DNA of 64,000 nt from Bacillota bacterium (GCA_023415305.1 JAEZKZ010000094.1:62001-126000); one strand, 5' to 3'; counted from the stretch's first letter, positions 8,236-17,992 are shown. Made by a program: numbers and translations. Notes: generated by a model not told the origin, from the sequence alone.

Positions 8236-8307
8236 CACGCTACCTCCTTTCGCCAGAAGCTGCGCTCCCTGCCGGAAATGATAATATTGTAGAATAGAAA
8301 TATTTCT

Positions 8308-9588
8308 TCATGAAGTGCCTCCTTTTTCAAGGAGCTTTTTTAAAGCAGGTAGTACATCTTCTTTTTTATTTATGGATATGGCGGCAAAATTCTTGCTGTC
8401 TATTTTACTCTGAAGCTCTGATTTGATCGTGCTTCCCATACTGTAATATCCCGGCACGATTTCACCGTAACCGAACAGGTTGCAAACTTCGCAAAGCCTT
8501 TTTGCCGAGTCCACTGCTTTTTTATTATCCTCCGACCAATTATCTCCGTCACTGCAATGGAAGGCGTAGATATTCCAGTTCGACGGGCTGTATCTTTCAG
8601 CTATTATTTCCAGGGCCTTTTCGTACCCGCTGCTTATATATGTTCCGCCCGATTCTCCACGATGAAAGAACTCCTTTTCATTAACTTCCTTGGCGGTAGT
8701 GGTATGTGCTATAAAAACAACCTCCACATTGGTGTATTTTAACTGTAGGAATTGATACAGAAGAAAGTAAAAGCTTCTTGCAAGATACTTCTTTGTCTGG
8801 TCCATGGATCCCGACACATCCATAATGCATAGTACAACCGCATTATAGTCCCTTTTATTGTCTTCCTTTATCCTGTAGTACCTTAAATCATCTTCAATAA
8901 ACGGAAATCTATTTTTAGCCGTCTCTGAGTTTGGATTTATGGCAGAACCTTTAACGCCTATATTTTCATACATTATATTTGTATTATTTTCAATCTCGTC
9001 AATACTGTCAACTTCATTGTCGGTATTTTTCTCACCCTGATCCTGTCTGAGTTCATTCAGAGCGCGTTTAGTAGCCTGCTTTCGCTTGATTTTTTCTATG
9101 GTAGAACGCTTTTTTGCCAATCTGGGCGGAATCCCCTTATGCTGATAGCCAAGCTTTCTGTAGCTTTTTTCCTCCAGCTGGGATAGCTGCTTTTTATCAA
9201 TATCCGGAAGGTTTAAGTCATCGAAGAGGTACCTTATTACCTCTTCGATGGTTATTTCGGTCTCGTATATTTCCTCTCCCTCCTGGTTGCCTGCCTTGCC
9301 TTTTCCGTTACCATTCTGGGCCTCACCCGAAAACTTATCCCCTCTTTTTTCGTTCCCGTTCCCCGAGCCAACACCCGGTTTATTTCTACCATAAACAAAT
9401 TGAAATTCCTTAATACCTCTTATGGGTATTTTAATTTTTTTATCCCTGCTTTTTCCAATAATACTCTCTTCGGCTATTATATTACCAAGATTCTTTTTTA
9501 TTGATTCTTCAACCAATTCCCTGTGTCTCCGTCGGTCTTCGGCTGATCGGTCCCTCCCGCCACTGTTGTTTTCTCTGAATATAGCCAT
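8308..9588 (-). CDS. yhbH: Sporulation protein YhbH (DUF444, von Willebrand A-like)
   Basis: A 426-residue member of the YhbH/YeaH family. The N-terminal 100 residues are charged and glycine-rich. Residues about 245-420 resemble a von Willebrand A domain, with the metal-site motif MDVSGSMDQTKKY (DxSxS) and a later GGTYISSGY. The family is a partner of the PrkA kinase in Bacillus sporulation and in the enterobacterial YeaG/YeaH stress system. The ATG at 9588 has a GGGAGG site. Only 15 bases separate it from prkA, so the two are one operon. Confidence 0.93.
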   Translation of the reverse strand: MAIFRENNSGGRDRSAEDRRRHRELVEESIKKNLGNIIAEESIIGKSRDKKIKIPIRGIKEFQFVYGRNKPGVGSGNGNEKRGDKFSGEAQNGNGKGKAGNQEGEEIYETEITIEEVIRYLFDDLNLPDIDKKQLSQLEEKSYRKLGYQHKGIPPRLAKKRSTIEKIKRKQATKRALNELRQDQGEKNTDNEVDSIDEIENNTNIMYENIGVKGSAINPNSETAKNRFPFIEDDLRYYRIKEDNKRDYNAVVLCIMDVSGSMDQTKKYLARSFYFLLYQFLQLKYTNVEVVFIAHTTTAKEVNEKEFFHRGESGGTYISSGYEKALEIIAERYSPSNWNIYAFHCSDGDNWSEDNKKAVDSAKRLCEVCNLFGYGEIVPGYYSMGSTIKSELQSKIDSKNFAAISINKKEDVLPALKKLLEKGGTS

Positions 9589-9603
9589 AATTGTATCCTC
9601 CCA

Positions 9604-11538
9604 TTAATCCTTCCAAAGGTTATTGGCAGCATATTTCAGTATTACGTTGCAGCAATGGTCGCAGTAACCGTTCTTTTTCATCTCTTCAACCATGGTGTTA
9701 TACTTTTGGGTCTGCTCCTTATCTCTTACCTTGGCCTGCGTTATAATCCTGCTAAGGTCTCTTACCGACGTGGTAAGCTTCTTTTCAATAGCATCCTTTA
9801 GAGGTTCATAACTGGTATAATCAAGGCTGCCGCCATTTCTCATAACGAAGAACATGTAAGCGGTTACATCAGAACGGAACCCTTTTACGGCAGTATCGGA
9901 GATACCTATTTGCTCCTCTATTGATCTCATGAATTTTTCATCGGGTTCCAGCTCCTCACCGGTATTTTTATCCTTTATTTTTGTCTTGTTTACAAATGCC
10001 TCCGCATGATCCAGATAATTGTTGAACAAGCTTTCGGCCTGTTCTCTATAGCCGTGTATGAAGGCTTTGGTCACTTCTTTTTCCAGTATTTTGTTGTATT
10101 CCTTCTTTACTGTGTCGTATATTAATCTTAAATATCTTTCCTTTTCGTCATCTCCTATTCCCAGTTCCTTTACAGACTTAATCAGCGATTCCATTACTGC
10201 AATTGGATTTATACAGTCATTATCGGATTCTGACAGAGCAGTATCCAGAGCTTTCATAATAAATCTTGTTGAAATACCTGTCATACCCTCTCTAGGTGCC
10301 TCTTCTCGGAGTTCAAAAATATCAATTTTTCTTGTCATACCCTTTTCGAGAATTTCCTCGCCATTATAAATCTTTAGCTTGGTCATTGGGTCCACCTTGT
10401 TGGACGGACTAAGCCTTGTCAGAATTGCAAACATTGAAGCAATTTCTATGGTATGGGGGGCAATATGAGCTTTGAATTTGCTCTTTGAAAGCATTTTTTC
10501 ATATATTTTTATTTCTTCATTTAATTCCAAACAGTATGGAACTTCAATCCTGACTATTCTGTCAAGAATGGCTTCATTTGTATGATCTGACTTAAACTTG
10601 TTCCATTCGGCCTCATTTGAATGTGCAAGTATCACTCCGTCAAAGTATATCATTGCGCCTTTTCCCGGTGAAGGAATTGATTTTTCCTGGGTTGCAGTAA
10701 TCATTGTATGCAGATATTCGGTCTCGTTTTTAAAAACTTCAATAAATTCTACTATTCCACGATTACCTGCATTGAAGGCACCGTTAAGGGACAATACTCT
10801 CGGGTCATCCTCCGGATACAGATCAATTTTTGAAATATCGACGCTTCCTGTTAGTATTGAAGAATCCTGATTATTAGGGTCAACCGGAGGAACTACTCCT
10901 ACTCCCTTTCTTGAACGTATTGAGAACCCAACTGATTCTACAGGGAATCTCTCATACTCTCCTCCATAATCATTCTTTAGTCTATATCTGCATATGGGGC
11001 ATAAATCACCCTCAATTTTTACGTGAAGTGTTTCCTCGAATTCTCTCCTTATGTGTTTCGGAACAAGATGTAAGGGCTCTTCTCTCATAGGACAGCCCTT
11101 TAAGGCATAGATAGGCGGTGCCATTTCAAGCGCTCTTTTCAGTACTTCCATCAGCGAGGATTTTCCGGCACCTACAGGTCCTACAAGATACAAGACCTGA
11201 CGGGCCTCCTCACCTGCCATGGCTGCAGAATGAAAATATCTGACTATTTTCATAATAGTCTTATCAATACCAAAAAAATCTTCTTCAAAAAAGGCATACT
11301 TTTTGATTATATCATTTCCATAAATTCTTCTTAACCTTGGATTCTCATCTGTTCGAACCACCTCGGCCCCTTTTGATACTATAAGGTCGTACAACCTTTG
11401 ATGTGCAAGAACAGCCACCTCTGGATTTGATTTTACCAACTGAAGATACTCAAGAAATGTGCTTTCAAAATTCCTTTTTACCCTATCATACCTATCCTTT
11501 TGAATCATTGCTTTGAAGTCAAACTCCGGTGTGGTCAT
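9604..11538 (-). CDS. prkA: Serine protein kinase / AAA+ protein PrkA
   Basis: A 644-residue PrkA. It has an AAA+ ATPase core with Walker A GPVGAGKSS at about residues 122-130 of this model, followed by the PrkA C-terminal domain with kinase-like features. In Bacillus it promotes the mother-cell sporulation programme. A CPMR...CPICRYR cysteine cluster in the middle may bind zinc. The start is the ATG at 11538 with GGGAGGT before it; an upstream in-frame methionine at 11637 lacks a ribosome-binding site. It heads prkA-yhbH-spoVR. The family has been reported both as a kinase and as an AAA+ protease, so the activity stays open. Confidence 0.95.
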   Translation of the reverse strand: MTTPEFDFKAMIQKDRYDRVKRNFESTFLEYLQLVKSNPEVAVLAHQRLYDLIVSKGAEVVRTDENPRLRRIYGNDIIKKYAFFEEDFFGIDKTIMKIVRYFHSAAMAGEEARQVLYLVGPVGAGKSSLMEVLKRALEMAPPIYALKGCPMREEPLHLVPKHIRREFEETLHVKIEGDLCPICRYRLKNDYGGEYERFPVESVGFSIRSRKGVGVVPPVDPNNQDSSILTGSVDISKIDLYPEDDPRVLSLNGAFNAGNRGIVEFIEVFKNETEYLHTMITATQEKSIPSPGKGAMIYFDGVILAHSNEAEWNKFKSDHTNEAILDRIVRIEVPYCLELNEEIKIYEKMLSKSKFKAHIAPHTIEIASMFAILTRLSPSNKVDPMTKLKIYNGEEILEKGMTRKIDIFELREEAPREGMTGISTRFIMKALDTALSESDNDCINPIAVMESLIKSVKELGIGDDEKERYLRLIYDTVKKEYNKILEKEVTKAFIHGYREQAESLFNNYLDHAEAFVNKTKIKDKNTGEELEPDEKFMRSIEEQIGISDTAVKGFRSDVTAYMFFVMRNGGSLDYTSYEPLKDAIEKKLTTSVRDLSRIITQAKVRDKEQTQKYNTMVEEMKKNGYCDHCCNVILKYAANNLWKD

Positions 11539-11699
11539 CTGGAAACCTCCCTTTTTACCTGGTAGATTAAAGGAACAAACCGTTTTACTGTCATTATAAT
11601 CAGCAGCTGTCAATTTGTTCCTGATAAAATATCTCATTTAAAAATATATGTGAATAATCTTAAAATATTATCAAATACCAACTTTTCGTGCGCTAATGC

Positions 11700-11754
11700 A
11701 AAAAACCTGTCTTGGAAAATCTGGCTTAATCAGAATTTCTAAAACAGGTTTTTT
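11700..11754 (-). terminator. Intrinsic terminator after the histidine kinase gene
   Basis: AAAACCTGT near 11702-11710 pairs with ACAGGTTTT at 11744-11752, and the inner arms extend the stem with small bulges. On the minus strand it is 15 bases after the kinase stop. The T-run is formed by the A-run at 11700-11705. Confidence 0.65.
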
Positions 11755-11769
11755 GATTTATGTCACAGG

Positions 11770-13077
11770 TCAAGTTTTCGGAAGCTTTATATAAAAGGTA
11801 GTACCGTTTCCAGCAGTACTTTCAAACCATATTTCTCCGCCATGTACTTCAGTTATAGCATGGTAAACCATAAACAAGCCCAATCCTGTTCCGTCTTTTC
11901 TATGATACACGAAGGGCTGGAAAAGTTTCTCCCTGATTTCATCCGGTATACCGGGCCCGTTATCATTTACCGAAATAAGGATGTCGCCTATATTTTCAAT
12001 AATCTCTACACTAATTTCTCCTTTTTCACCTATCACCTGTACCGCATTTTTAACAAGGTTTTCAAGGGCCCTCTTAAAAACATTTCGATGAATATTGATT
12101 TTTCCGTCATAATAATTATTGAAGAAAATAAGTATATTGTTTATTTCACATGAGGGTTGCATTTCTTCAATTACCTGAAGGATTATCTCTGATGGCTGCA
12201 CCTCAACTTTAGCCTCCGGTTTAAAAATACTCTGCAAATCAACAACTGATCTATGCAATGCATCGACCTGTTTTATTATTCTGTCAAAATATCCATGTTC
12301 TTTTTTTGAGGTTGACGTAAGAGTACCTAATTGTGCAAGTCCCCTTATGCTTGCCAGAGGATTCTTTAAATCGTGAACAGCAGTTGCCATAAGCTCTGCA
12401 GTTGCAATTAATTTCTTTGTACTTTTAGCAGCTTTATATTTGGGAGAAATTTTTGAAATTTCTTTTTCTATCGCATCAACACAGGCCATGGTAATTGTCA
12501 GTCTTCCCGGATGTGCGTATTCATTGAGAACTGAAACATCAATTGTACCTATCAGTCTGTTGTCTTTATGAATCGGAACTCCCAGACAGGAAAAAGGCTT
12601 ATATAAATTTCCATAGTGTTCGACACCATAAATAAATACTGCCCTATCCTGACATAATGATGTACCGCCGCCGTTATTTCCTATATTTTCTTCCTTCCAG
12701 CTTGCTCCAACACAAAGTCCGCTGTTTTTGCCACCGAAGTCCTCCAAAGTCCCGCGTATATCAATCACCCATGCTTCCTTGTCAAGAAGCGCCACAACAT
12801 GAGGAATTCCGGATAAACTTAATGAAAGGTATTCAAGGTAGGGTTTTGCTGTCTGAACGAGGAAATCATAGTCATTCAATTTCTGCTCCAGTTCCGAACC
12901 CTCAAGATAAATAAACCTTAGATTTTCCGGATCAACATTAAGATGTTTACATCTGTCCCATGCCTGGATAGTTATGGAGCGTAGCGATGGTTCCAAATCA
13001 ATGGCCTCTTTAAGCCTGCTCCATTCTCTGATCATGTCTGTTTCCGAAACATTAGCAGTAGTTTTTTCTCTATTCAA
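11770..13077 (-). CDS. Sensor histidine kinase with AcoR-type GAF region
   Basis: A soluble histidine kinase of about 435 residues. The N-terminal 200 residues look like the sensory part of AcoR-type activators: a helical start with SITIQAWDRCKHLNVDP, then a GAF-like domain containing WKEENIGNNGGGTSL. The C-terminal half has the phosphorylated His in MATAVHDLKNPLAS (about residue 235) and the ATP-binding boxes LENLVKNAVQV, VNDNGPGIPDE and GTGLGLFMVYHA. There is no membrane span and no adjacent response regulator, so it is an orphan kinase; in spore formers such kinases often feed the Spo0A phosphorelay, which is only a possibility here. I use the TTG at 13077, after GGGAG, rather than the ATG at 13107, which has no ribosome-binding site. 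Confidence 0.85.
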   Translation of the reverse strand: MNREKTTANVSETDMIREWSRLKEAIDLEPSLRSITIQAWDRCKHLNVDPENLRFIYLEGSELEQKLNDYDFLVQTAKPYLEYLSLSLSGIPHVVALLDKEAWVIDIRGTLEDFGGKNSGLCVGASWKEENIGNNGGGTSLCQDRAVFIYGVEHYGNLYKPFSCLGVPIHKDNRLIGTIDVSVLNEYAHPGRLTITMACVDAIEKEISKISPKYKAAKSTKKLIATAELMATAVHDLKNPLASIRGLAQLGTLTSTSKKEHGYFDRIIKQVDALHRSVVDLQSIFKPEAKVEVQPSEIILQVIEEMQPSCEINNILIFFNNYYDGKINIHRNVFKRALENLVKNAVQVIGEKGEISVEIIENIGDILISVNDNGPGIPDEIREKLFQPFVYHRKDGTGLGLFMVYHAITEVHGGEIWFESTAGNGTTFYIKLPKT

Positions 13078-13203
13078 CTTTTTCACTCCCTTGTAATATA
13101 TTGGCATAATGACATTATTCTACTATTATTCCAAAATCCCTTTATTATAGCATAGTTTTACAAATAACAAGCAAAATAATCCATTAATAACCGCTTTTAT
13201 ACG

Positions 13204-14934
13204 TCAATTATTACAAGTTACAACGATACTCCTGTATTTTCCATCGACTGAATCCTTACTTTGATAGTCAAACATTAGGATTTCATCAGGGCCTGTCAAC
13301 ATGTGCAGTGACACAAAAAATACTCTTTTCAATATATTTTTAGCTGAAAAACCTATGGCATCAGGAAGATATTCCTTTAGAAATTTCTCACTTTTAAGAA
13401 ATTCATGAGCCCGGCTGCTTGGTAATAAGTCATGCTGAGCTTTAATTGCCTCCGGAATTGCACAGGAGCTGTCCGAGGAGAGGAAATCAAACACCATAGC
13501 CTGTCGGAATCTCTCCAGATCAATTTTGTCAAATAAGTCTGTCTTAACAAAATTAAACAGAACGGATATGTTCTCACGGTAGGATACAGACCTGTCAAGA
13601 TATCTGTTTTTCCTGCAATAAACAGATATCTGTCTGAATAACTTATAATAATCTCCAGAGTATAAGTATTCCAATGTTTCCAGAGACTTTAAAAATCGAC
13701 CTGAATTGAAGTATCTCTCTAAGACCTCCTCCACATCTTTTAACTCCAGAATATCATTGTAACTAATGTACTTATTTTCCAGAATTTCATAGGGAGAATA
13801 ATCTCTAAAGCTGTATTTATGCTTTTCAGCTTCCCTTCGTATTTTCGAACCCTTTAACATTTTCAGGAAGCCCAGTTGAAGCTGATGAGGGTTCATTGCG
13901 TATACATCATTGAAGGATTTCTTGAAGGATTTCATATCCTCATAGGGTAAACCCGCAATTAGATCCAAATGTACATGTATATTTCCGTTTACCAGTATTT
14001 CCTTTACACTCCGCTTAAGCTTGTCCAGGTCAGTTACACGTTCTACTTCATTAAGTGTTTGATAATTTGTAGTCTGAAGGCCAATTTCCAGCTGAACTCT
14101 GCCTTTTGGAGCACTGCCCAGCAATTCCAGCAGCTCTAGATCAAAGAGGTCAGCAGCCGCTTCAAAGTGAAAGATTGTATTACAGCTTAAAGATAGTATA
14201 TACTCTATAATCTCTTTTGCCCTTTTTCTGTTACAGTTAAAAGTCCGGTCAACAAATTTTATTAACTTCGGTTTGTAGCTTAGAAGCTTTTCAAGATCGC
14301 CTTTCACCCTATCCAATGAAAAAAATCTGACACCATTAAATGTTGATGAAACGCAATAGGAGCAGTAAAATGGGCAGCCTCTGGATGATTCATAATATAA
14401 AATCCTATTCTCTGTTGACGTCAAAAGGTCATTGGTATAAGGAGAAGGAAGCATGTCCAATTGAGATACCAAATTAAAGCCCTCTCTGTAAACAATATGT
14501 CCGTCCTCCTTGAAGGCAATACCGGAGAGTTTTTTATATTCTTGTGAGCAATTTTCAATGGAATTTATTAAGACCGGAAATATTTCCTCCCCCTCACCGC
14601 ACAATACAAAGTCTGCAGCCTCATTTTCCTTCATGACTTCTTCGGCAGTATAGGAAACCTCCGGGCCTCCAAGTATAATTATGCATTCAGGTAAAAGTTT
14701 TTTAATTTCTCTTAATAGTGACCTTACTAGTTCAATATTCCATATATAGCAGGAAAAAGCCAAAACATCAGGCTTTTCCAGGTATATCCCCGAGAGGATA
14801 TCATCTATATTATCGTTTATTGTAAACTCCCTTATTGAAGTATTAGTACAGTTTTTTATACTTGCTTTTAGATACCATACCGCAAGACAGGTATGAATAT
14901 ATTTCGAATTAATTCCAACCAACAATGTTTTCAT
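13204..14934 (-). CDS. B12-binding-type radical SAM protein (DUF4080-like)
   Basis: A 576-residue protein with an N-terminal cobalamin-binding-like Rossmann domain (about 1-150, including LGGPEVSYTAEEVM). A radical SAM domain follows, with the iron-sulfur motif CPFYCSYC at about residues 187-194. The C-terminal 200 residues match the region found in DUF4080-type members. Such proteins usually catalyse radical methylation or rearrangement, but the substrate is unknown. It is followed by no obvious partner; upstream, 114 bases separate it from the carboxypeptidase gene. The His of the DxHxxG cobalamin motif is not obvious, so cobalamin binding is unsure. Confidence 0.82.
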   Translation of the reverse strand: MKTLLVGINSKYIHTCLAVWYLKASIKNCTNTSIREFTINDNIDDILSGIYLEKPDVLAFSCYIWNIELVRSLLREIKKLLPECIIILGGPEVSYTAEEVMKENEAADFVLCGEGEEIFPVLINSIENCSQEYKKLSGIAFKEDGHIVYREGFNLVSQLDMLPSPYTNDLLTSTENRILYYESSRGCPFYCSYCVSSTFNGVRFFSLDRVKGDLEKLLSYKPKLIKFVDRTFNCNRKRAKEIIEYILSLSCNTIFHFEAAADLFDLELLELLGSAPKGRVQLEIGLQTTNYQTLNEVERVTDLDKLKRSVKEILVNGNIHVHLDLIAGLPYEDMKSFKKSFNDVYAMNPHQLQLGFLKMLKGSKIRREAEKHKYSFRDYSPYEILENKYISYNDILELKDVEEVLERYFNSGRFLKSLETLEYLYSGDYYKLFRQISVYCRKNRYLDRSVSYRENISVLFNFVKTDLFDKIDLERFRQAMVFDFLSSDSSCAIPEAIKAQHDLLPSSRAHEFLKSEKFLKEYLPDAIGFSAKNILKRVFFVSLHMLTGPDEILMFDYQSKDSVDGKYRSIVVTCNN

Positions 14935-15048
14935 TTATACTTCGTAACAGTTTTCGGAAACAGATATTCAGTTTCTCTCAAACCAGCCTCCATAATAAAA
15001 TATTTTAATATAATTTCCAAAGCGACCTCTATTATTATGCCAAATTTA

Positions 15049-16257
15049 TCAGTTATGTACAAGTCCGGCCCACGTTCTGAAAATCGAATCAAAATAGTAA
15101 TAAAAATCTTTTCTCTCAACGGTTTCAAGGTTTTTTAGGTCTGTTGTGGCTAAAACCTTTCCTTCCAGAACAAAATCTACGGTTCCGACTTTTGTATTCC
15201 GTATTAGTGGAGCTTCAACTTTGTCGGGAATATTATATATTATCTTCAATTCGCTAACCTCATTCGGCTTAAGAGGTATAGTTATATCAACATCAGAATA
15301 TAAAGAAACTTTACCAAGCCTACCTTTATGTATGTTAACCTCCTGCAATTGCTGACCCTTTTTCAAGTAATCATAGTTTTTATAGTTATCGAAAGCATAA
15401 TCCAGTAGAATCTTGCTGTTTTGAGCCCTTATGCTTCGTGTAGGACAGCCAAGTACTATGGAAATAATCTTCCAGTTATCTCTGGTTGCCGATGTTACAA
15501 GACATCTCCCTGCTTGCCCCGTATAACCGGTTTTTACTCCGTCAGCCCATGGATAAAGTCCTAACATTTCATTTGTATTTGTAATATCTCTGCCATTGAA
15601 AACTGAGTATCTGGTGCTAACAATCCTACAAAATTTCTCATTTTTTAAAGCGTACTGGGTTATAAGGGCAAGGTCATAGGGAGTCGAGTAGTGCTGTGGA
15701 TTATCCAGCCCATGGGGAGTTACAAAGTTCGTATTAACCGCGCCAATTTCGGCAGCCTTTCGGTTCATCATTTCAGCAAAAAGCTCCACCGAACCTCCGA
15801 TATGTTCCGCTATGGCTATAGCTGCATCATTTCCTGAACGAAGCATCATTGCATACATCAGATCCTTAAGCTTATAGGTTTTCCCCTCTATAAGATTAAC
15901 TGTTGATCCACCTATTGCAGCAGCCCTCTTGCTTATTAATACATCTTCTTCATCATTCCCATTTTCCAGTGCCACAATAGCTGTCATTATTTTTGTTGTA
16001 CTGGCTATAGAACGCCTTGTGAAAGCATTTTTTTCATAAAGAATCCTACCGCTTTCGGTATCCATTACAATTGCCGCCCCTGCCGAAACTTTGGGGAGCT
16101 TTCCACCCGTAGACTCAATGATATCCTCATTATGAAATCCGTTTATTGGTTCATCTTCGTTTGTATCATCCGCCGAAACTTCAGTAGTACATAAAACACA
16201 GGATAAAATGATAGCAAAAATTAACACTAATCTAAAAGTTTTTCTCAACAGCCTCAC
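15049..16257 (-). CDS. D-alanyl-D-alanine carboxypeptidase, DacF-like (S11)
   Basis: A 402-residue penicillin-binding protein of the S11 type that trims the terminal D-Ala from peptidoglycan peptides. A signal peptide covers about residues 1-30 (hydrophobic LVLIFAIILSCVLC). The three active-site motifs are intact: SxxK in STTKIMTA, SGN in MLRSGNDAA, and KTG in GVKTGYTGQAG. A C-terminal PBP5-like beta domain ends with an amphipathic tail that could anchor it to the membrane. The start codon is a GTG after TGGGGAT. No spoIIA genes follow it, unlike dacF in Bacillus, so a sporulation-specific role is not proved. Confidence 0.92.
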   Translation of the reverse strand: MRLLRKTFRLVLIFAIILSCVLCTTEVSADDTNEDEPINGFHNEDIIESTGGKLPKVSAGAAIVMDTESGRILYEKNAFTRRSIASTTKIMTAIVALENGNDEEDVLISKRAAAIGGSTVNLIEGKTYKLKDLMYAMMLRSGNDAAIAIAEHIGGSVELFAEMMNRKAAEIGAVNTNFVTPHGLDNPQHYSTPYDLALITQYALKNEKFCRIVSTRYSVFNGRDITNTNEMLGLYPWADGVKTGYTGQAGRCLVTSATRDNWKIISIVLGCPTRSIRAQNSKILLDYAFDNYKNYDYLKKGQQLQEVNIHKGRLGKVSLYSDVDITIPLKPNEVSELKIIYNIPDKVEAPLIRNTKVGTVDFVLEGKVLATTDLKNLETVERKDFYYYFDSIFRTWAGLVHN

Positions 16258-16613
16258 ATCCCCAGCTTTCCAATTAAGTATAGAAATTTCATTTTGGCTT
16301 CAGAAAAGTTTTCTTACCGTATATGCGTTAAAATGAAGCATGGGAGTCACTATCCGGAGTTTAATACACCTTATCCCATTTAGCCTCGTTATAATAATAT
16401 GAAAACATTATTTCGTTTATAACGTTAAAGAAAATTAAATTAATAAAAATAAAATCAAACATTTAATAATAAACTTCGTAGAATAATATGAGTCAGACTT
16501 GAAAGAATTTGTTTGGATTTACACCTATCAATTAACTCAAATGTTGTTTATTATATATTATAAGAGATACTACTGGATTAAGATTTATCATCTTTGGAGG
16601 CTTAGGAAGAAAA
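16258..16613. other. Divergent intergenic region
   Basis: About 355 AT-rich bases between the carboxypeptidase (minus) and the glycosyltransferase (plus). A possible plus-strand promoter is TTAACT-17-ATATTA near 16533-16561. The 16324-16390 part is less AT-rich and conserved-looking but forms no clear hairpin. No RNA gene or ORF was supported. Confidence 0.35.
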
Positions 16614-17804
16614 ATGAGAAATGTAGTCATAATTTCATCAGAATACACTGGTCACGGACATAAAAGTATAAGCGAATCATTAATAGAACAGTTTGATTTG
16701 CAGGATGATGTTAATGTTAATGTTATAGATGGTTTTGAATTAGGCGGAAACATGTGGGTCAAGGTAGGCAAATCATACGGGTTGGTTACAAGAAATGCCA
16801 AAGAACTCTGGAAACTGGCATGGAAAATTTCAAAACGTAATCCTTCATTTATACATGAATTTACCGAATTAACAATACGAGAAAATTTTATTAAAATGCT
16901 AAGAAGGCTTAAACCCGATTTAATACTTTCTGTTCATCCGGTTTTTAACTCACCTATACTAAATATACTTAAAGAATATAAAATAAATATACCTTTTGCT
17001 ATTTTTGTGGCTGATCTGGTAAGTATATCTCCATTGTGGGCTGATAAAAGAGCTGATTGCATTATTTGCCCGACTCAGGAGGCAATGGAGAGATGCCGTG
17101 GCTTTGGTGTTCCAGAAGATAAAATAAGAGTTATCGGATTTCCAGTAAGGTCGAGATTCACACAGCACATAGGCCAGGGGATTCAAAAACCCGACTACAA
17201 TCTGGATAGACCACTCGAATGTTTGATTATGAGTGGCGGAGAAGGTTCCGGAGACATGAATAGCGTTTCTAAGATCCTTCTTGACAATTTTAACTGCAAT
17301 GTGAGTATCATTGCCGGAAGAAATGCAACAATGAAGGAGAAATTGGAGAAGTCCCTTGCACAGCAGTACCCCGGAAGAGTTGAAATTTTCGGATATGTTA
17401 CAAATATTCAGGAGCATATGCTGAAATCAGATATAGCCTTTACCAGAGGCAGCCCAAATGTAATGATGGAAGCCATTGCTTGTAATGTACCTTTGATAAT
17501 AACAGGGGCTTTGCCAGGGCAGGAGCAGGAAAATCCAGATTTTGCTGTCAACAATAAACTGGGTATCTTCTGTGAAGACCTTTCTACCCTGTCATCAATG
17601 GTTTCGGAACTTCTGGCTGACGGTGCAAAAGGTTTAAATGAAATAAAACAGGCTCAAAGAGAATTTTTTGATCATGACTCTGCAAAAAAAATTGTTGAAA
17701 CTTCTCTAGGTCTTATCCGGAACGAAGTATTCATTTTCCCTTCGGAGCTTCGTCGCAAAAAAAGATTCTTAAGATTAAAACTGCAGTCCCGCAGAAGTTC
17801 ATAG
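16614..17804 (+). CDS. MGDG-synthase/UgtP-like glycosyltransferase
   Basis: A 396-residue GT-B enzyme of the MGDG synthase family. The N-terminal lipid-acceptor domain has the glycine/histidine loop SSEYTGHGHKS (residues 8-18). The C-terminal nucleotide-sugar domain shows SGGEGSGDMNS and TRGSPNVMMEAIACNVP, which match the donor-binding region of GT28 enzymes. In Firmicutes such enzymes (UgtP) add glucose to diacylglycerol for glycolipid and lipoteichoic-acid anchors. Sugar and lipid cannot be read from sequence alone. AGGAAG before the ATG is the ribosome-binding site. It is a single-gene unit ending in the stem at 17831-17864. Confidence 0.85.
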   Translation: MRNVVIISSEYTGHGHKSISESLIEQFDLQDDVNVNVIDGFELGGNMWVKVGKSYGLVTRNAKELWKLAWKISKRNPSFIHEFTELTIRENFIKMLRRLKPDLILSVHPVFNSPILNILKEYKINIPFAIFVADLVSISPLWADKRADCIICPTQEAMERCRGFGVPEDKIRVIGFPVRSRFTQHIGQGIQKPDYNLDRPLECLIMSGGEGSGDMNSVSKILLDNFNCNVSIIAGRNATMKEKLEKSLAQQYPGRVEIFGYVTNIQEHMLKSDIAFTRGSPNVMMEAIACNVPLIITGALPGQEQENPDFAVNNKLGIFCEDLSTLSSMVSELLADGAKGLNEIKQAQREFFDHDSAKKIVETSLGLIRNEVFIFPSELRRKKRFLRLKLQSRRSS

Positions 17805-17830
17805 ATTGAGCAAAAAACTGACACTACTAT

Positions 17831-17864
17831 AAACACCTCATTCCAAACAGAGAATGAGGTGTTT
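17831..17864 (+). terminator. Intrinsic terminator after the glycosyltransferase gene
   Basis: AAACACCTCATTC (17831-17843) pairs perfectly with 17852-17864 around an eight-base loop. The following T-tract is weak (ACTATTTC). Confidence 0.7.
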
Positions 17865-17992
17865 ACTATTTCAACATTAAATTAATAAATAATATATAAA
17901 AACAAATAAAATACCATTTTCTTATAAATTTGTTGTTTAATTACATAATTTCTATTATAATCTATATAAACATCAAAAAAAGGAGTGGTTAA

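Noticed and set aside
16324..16345. GTTAAAATGAAGCATGG, similar to part of the pre-terminator motif.
   Set aside because: Only about 16 bases match with a gap, the fixed TACGTGAGGACA end is missing and no terminator follows.
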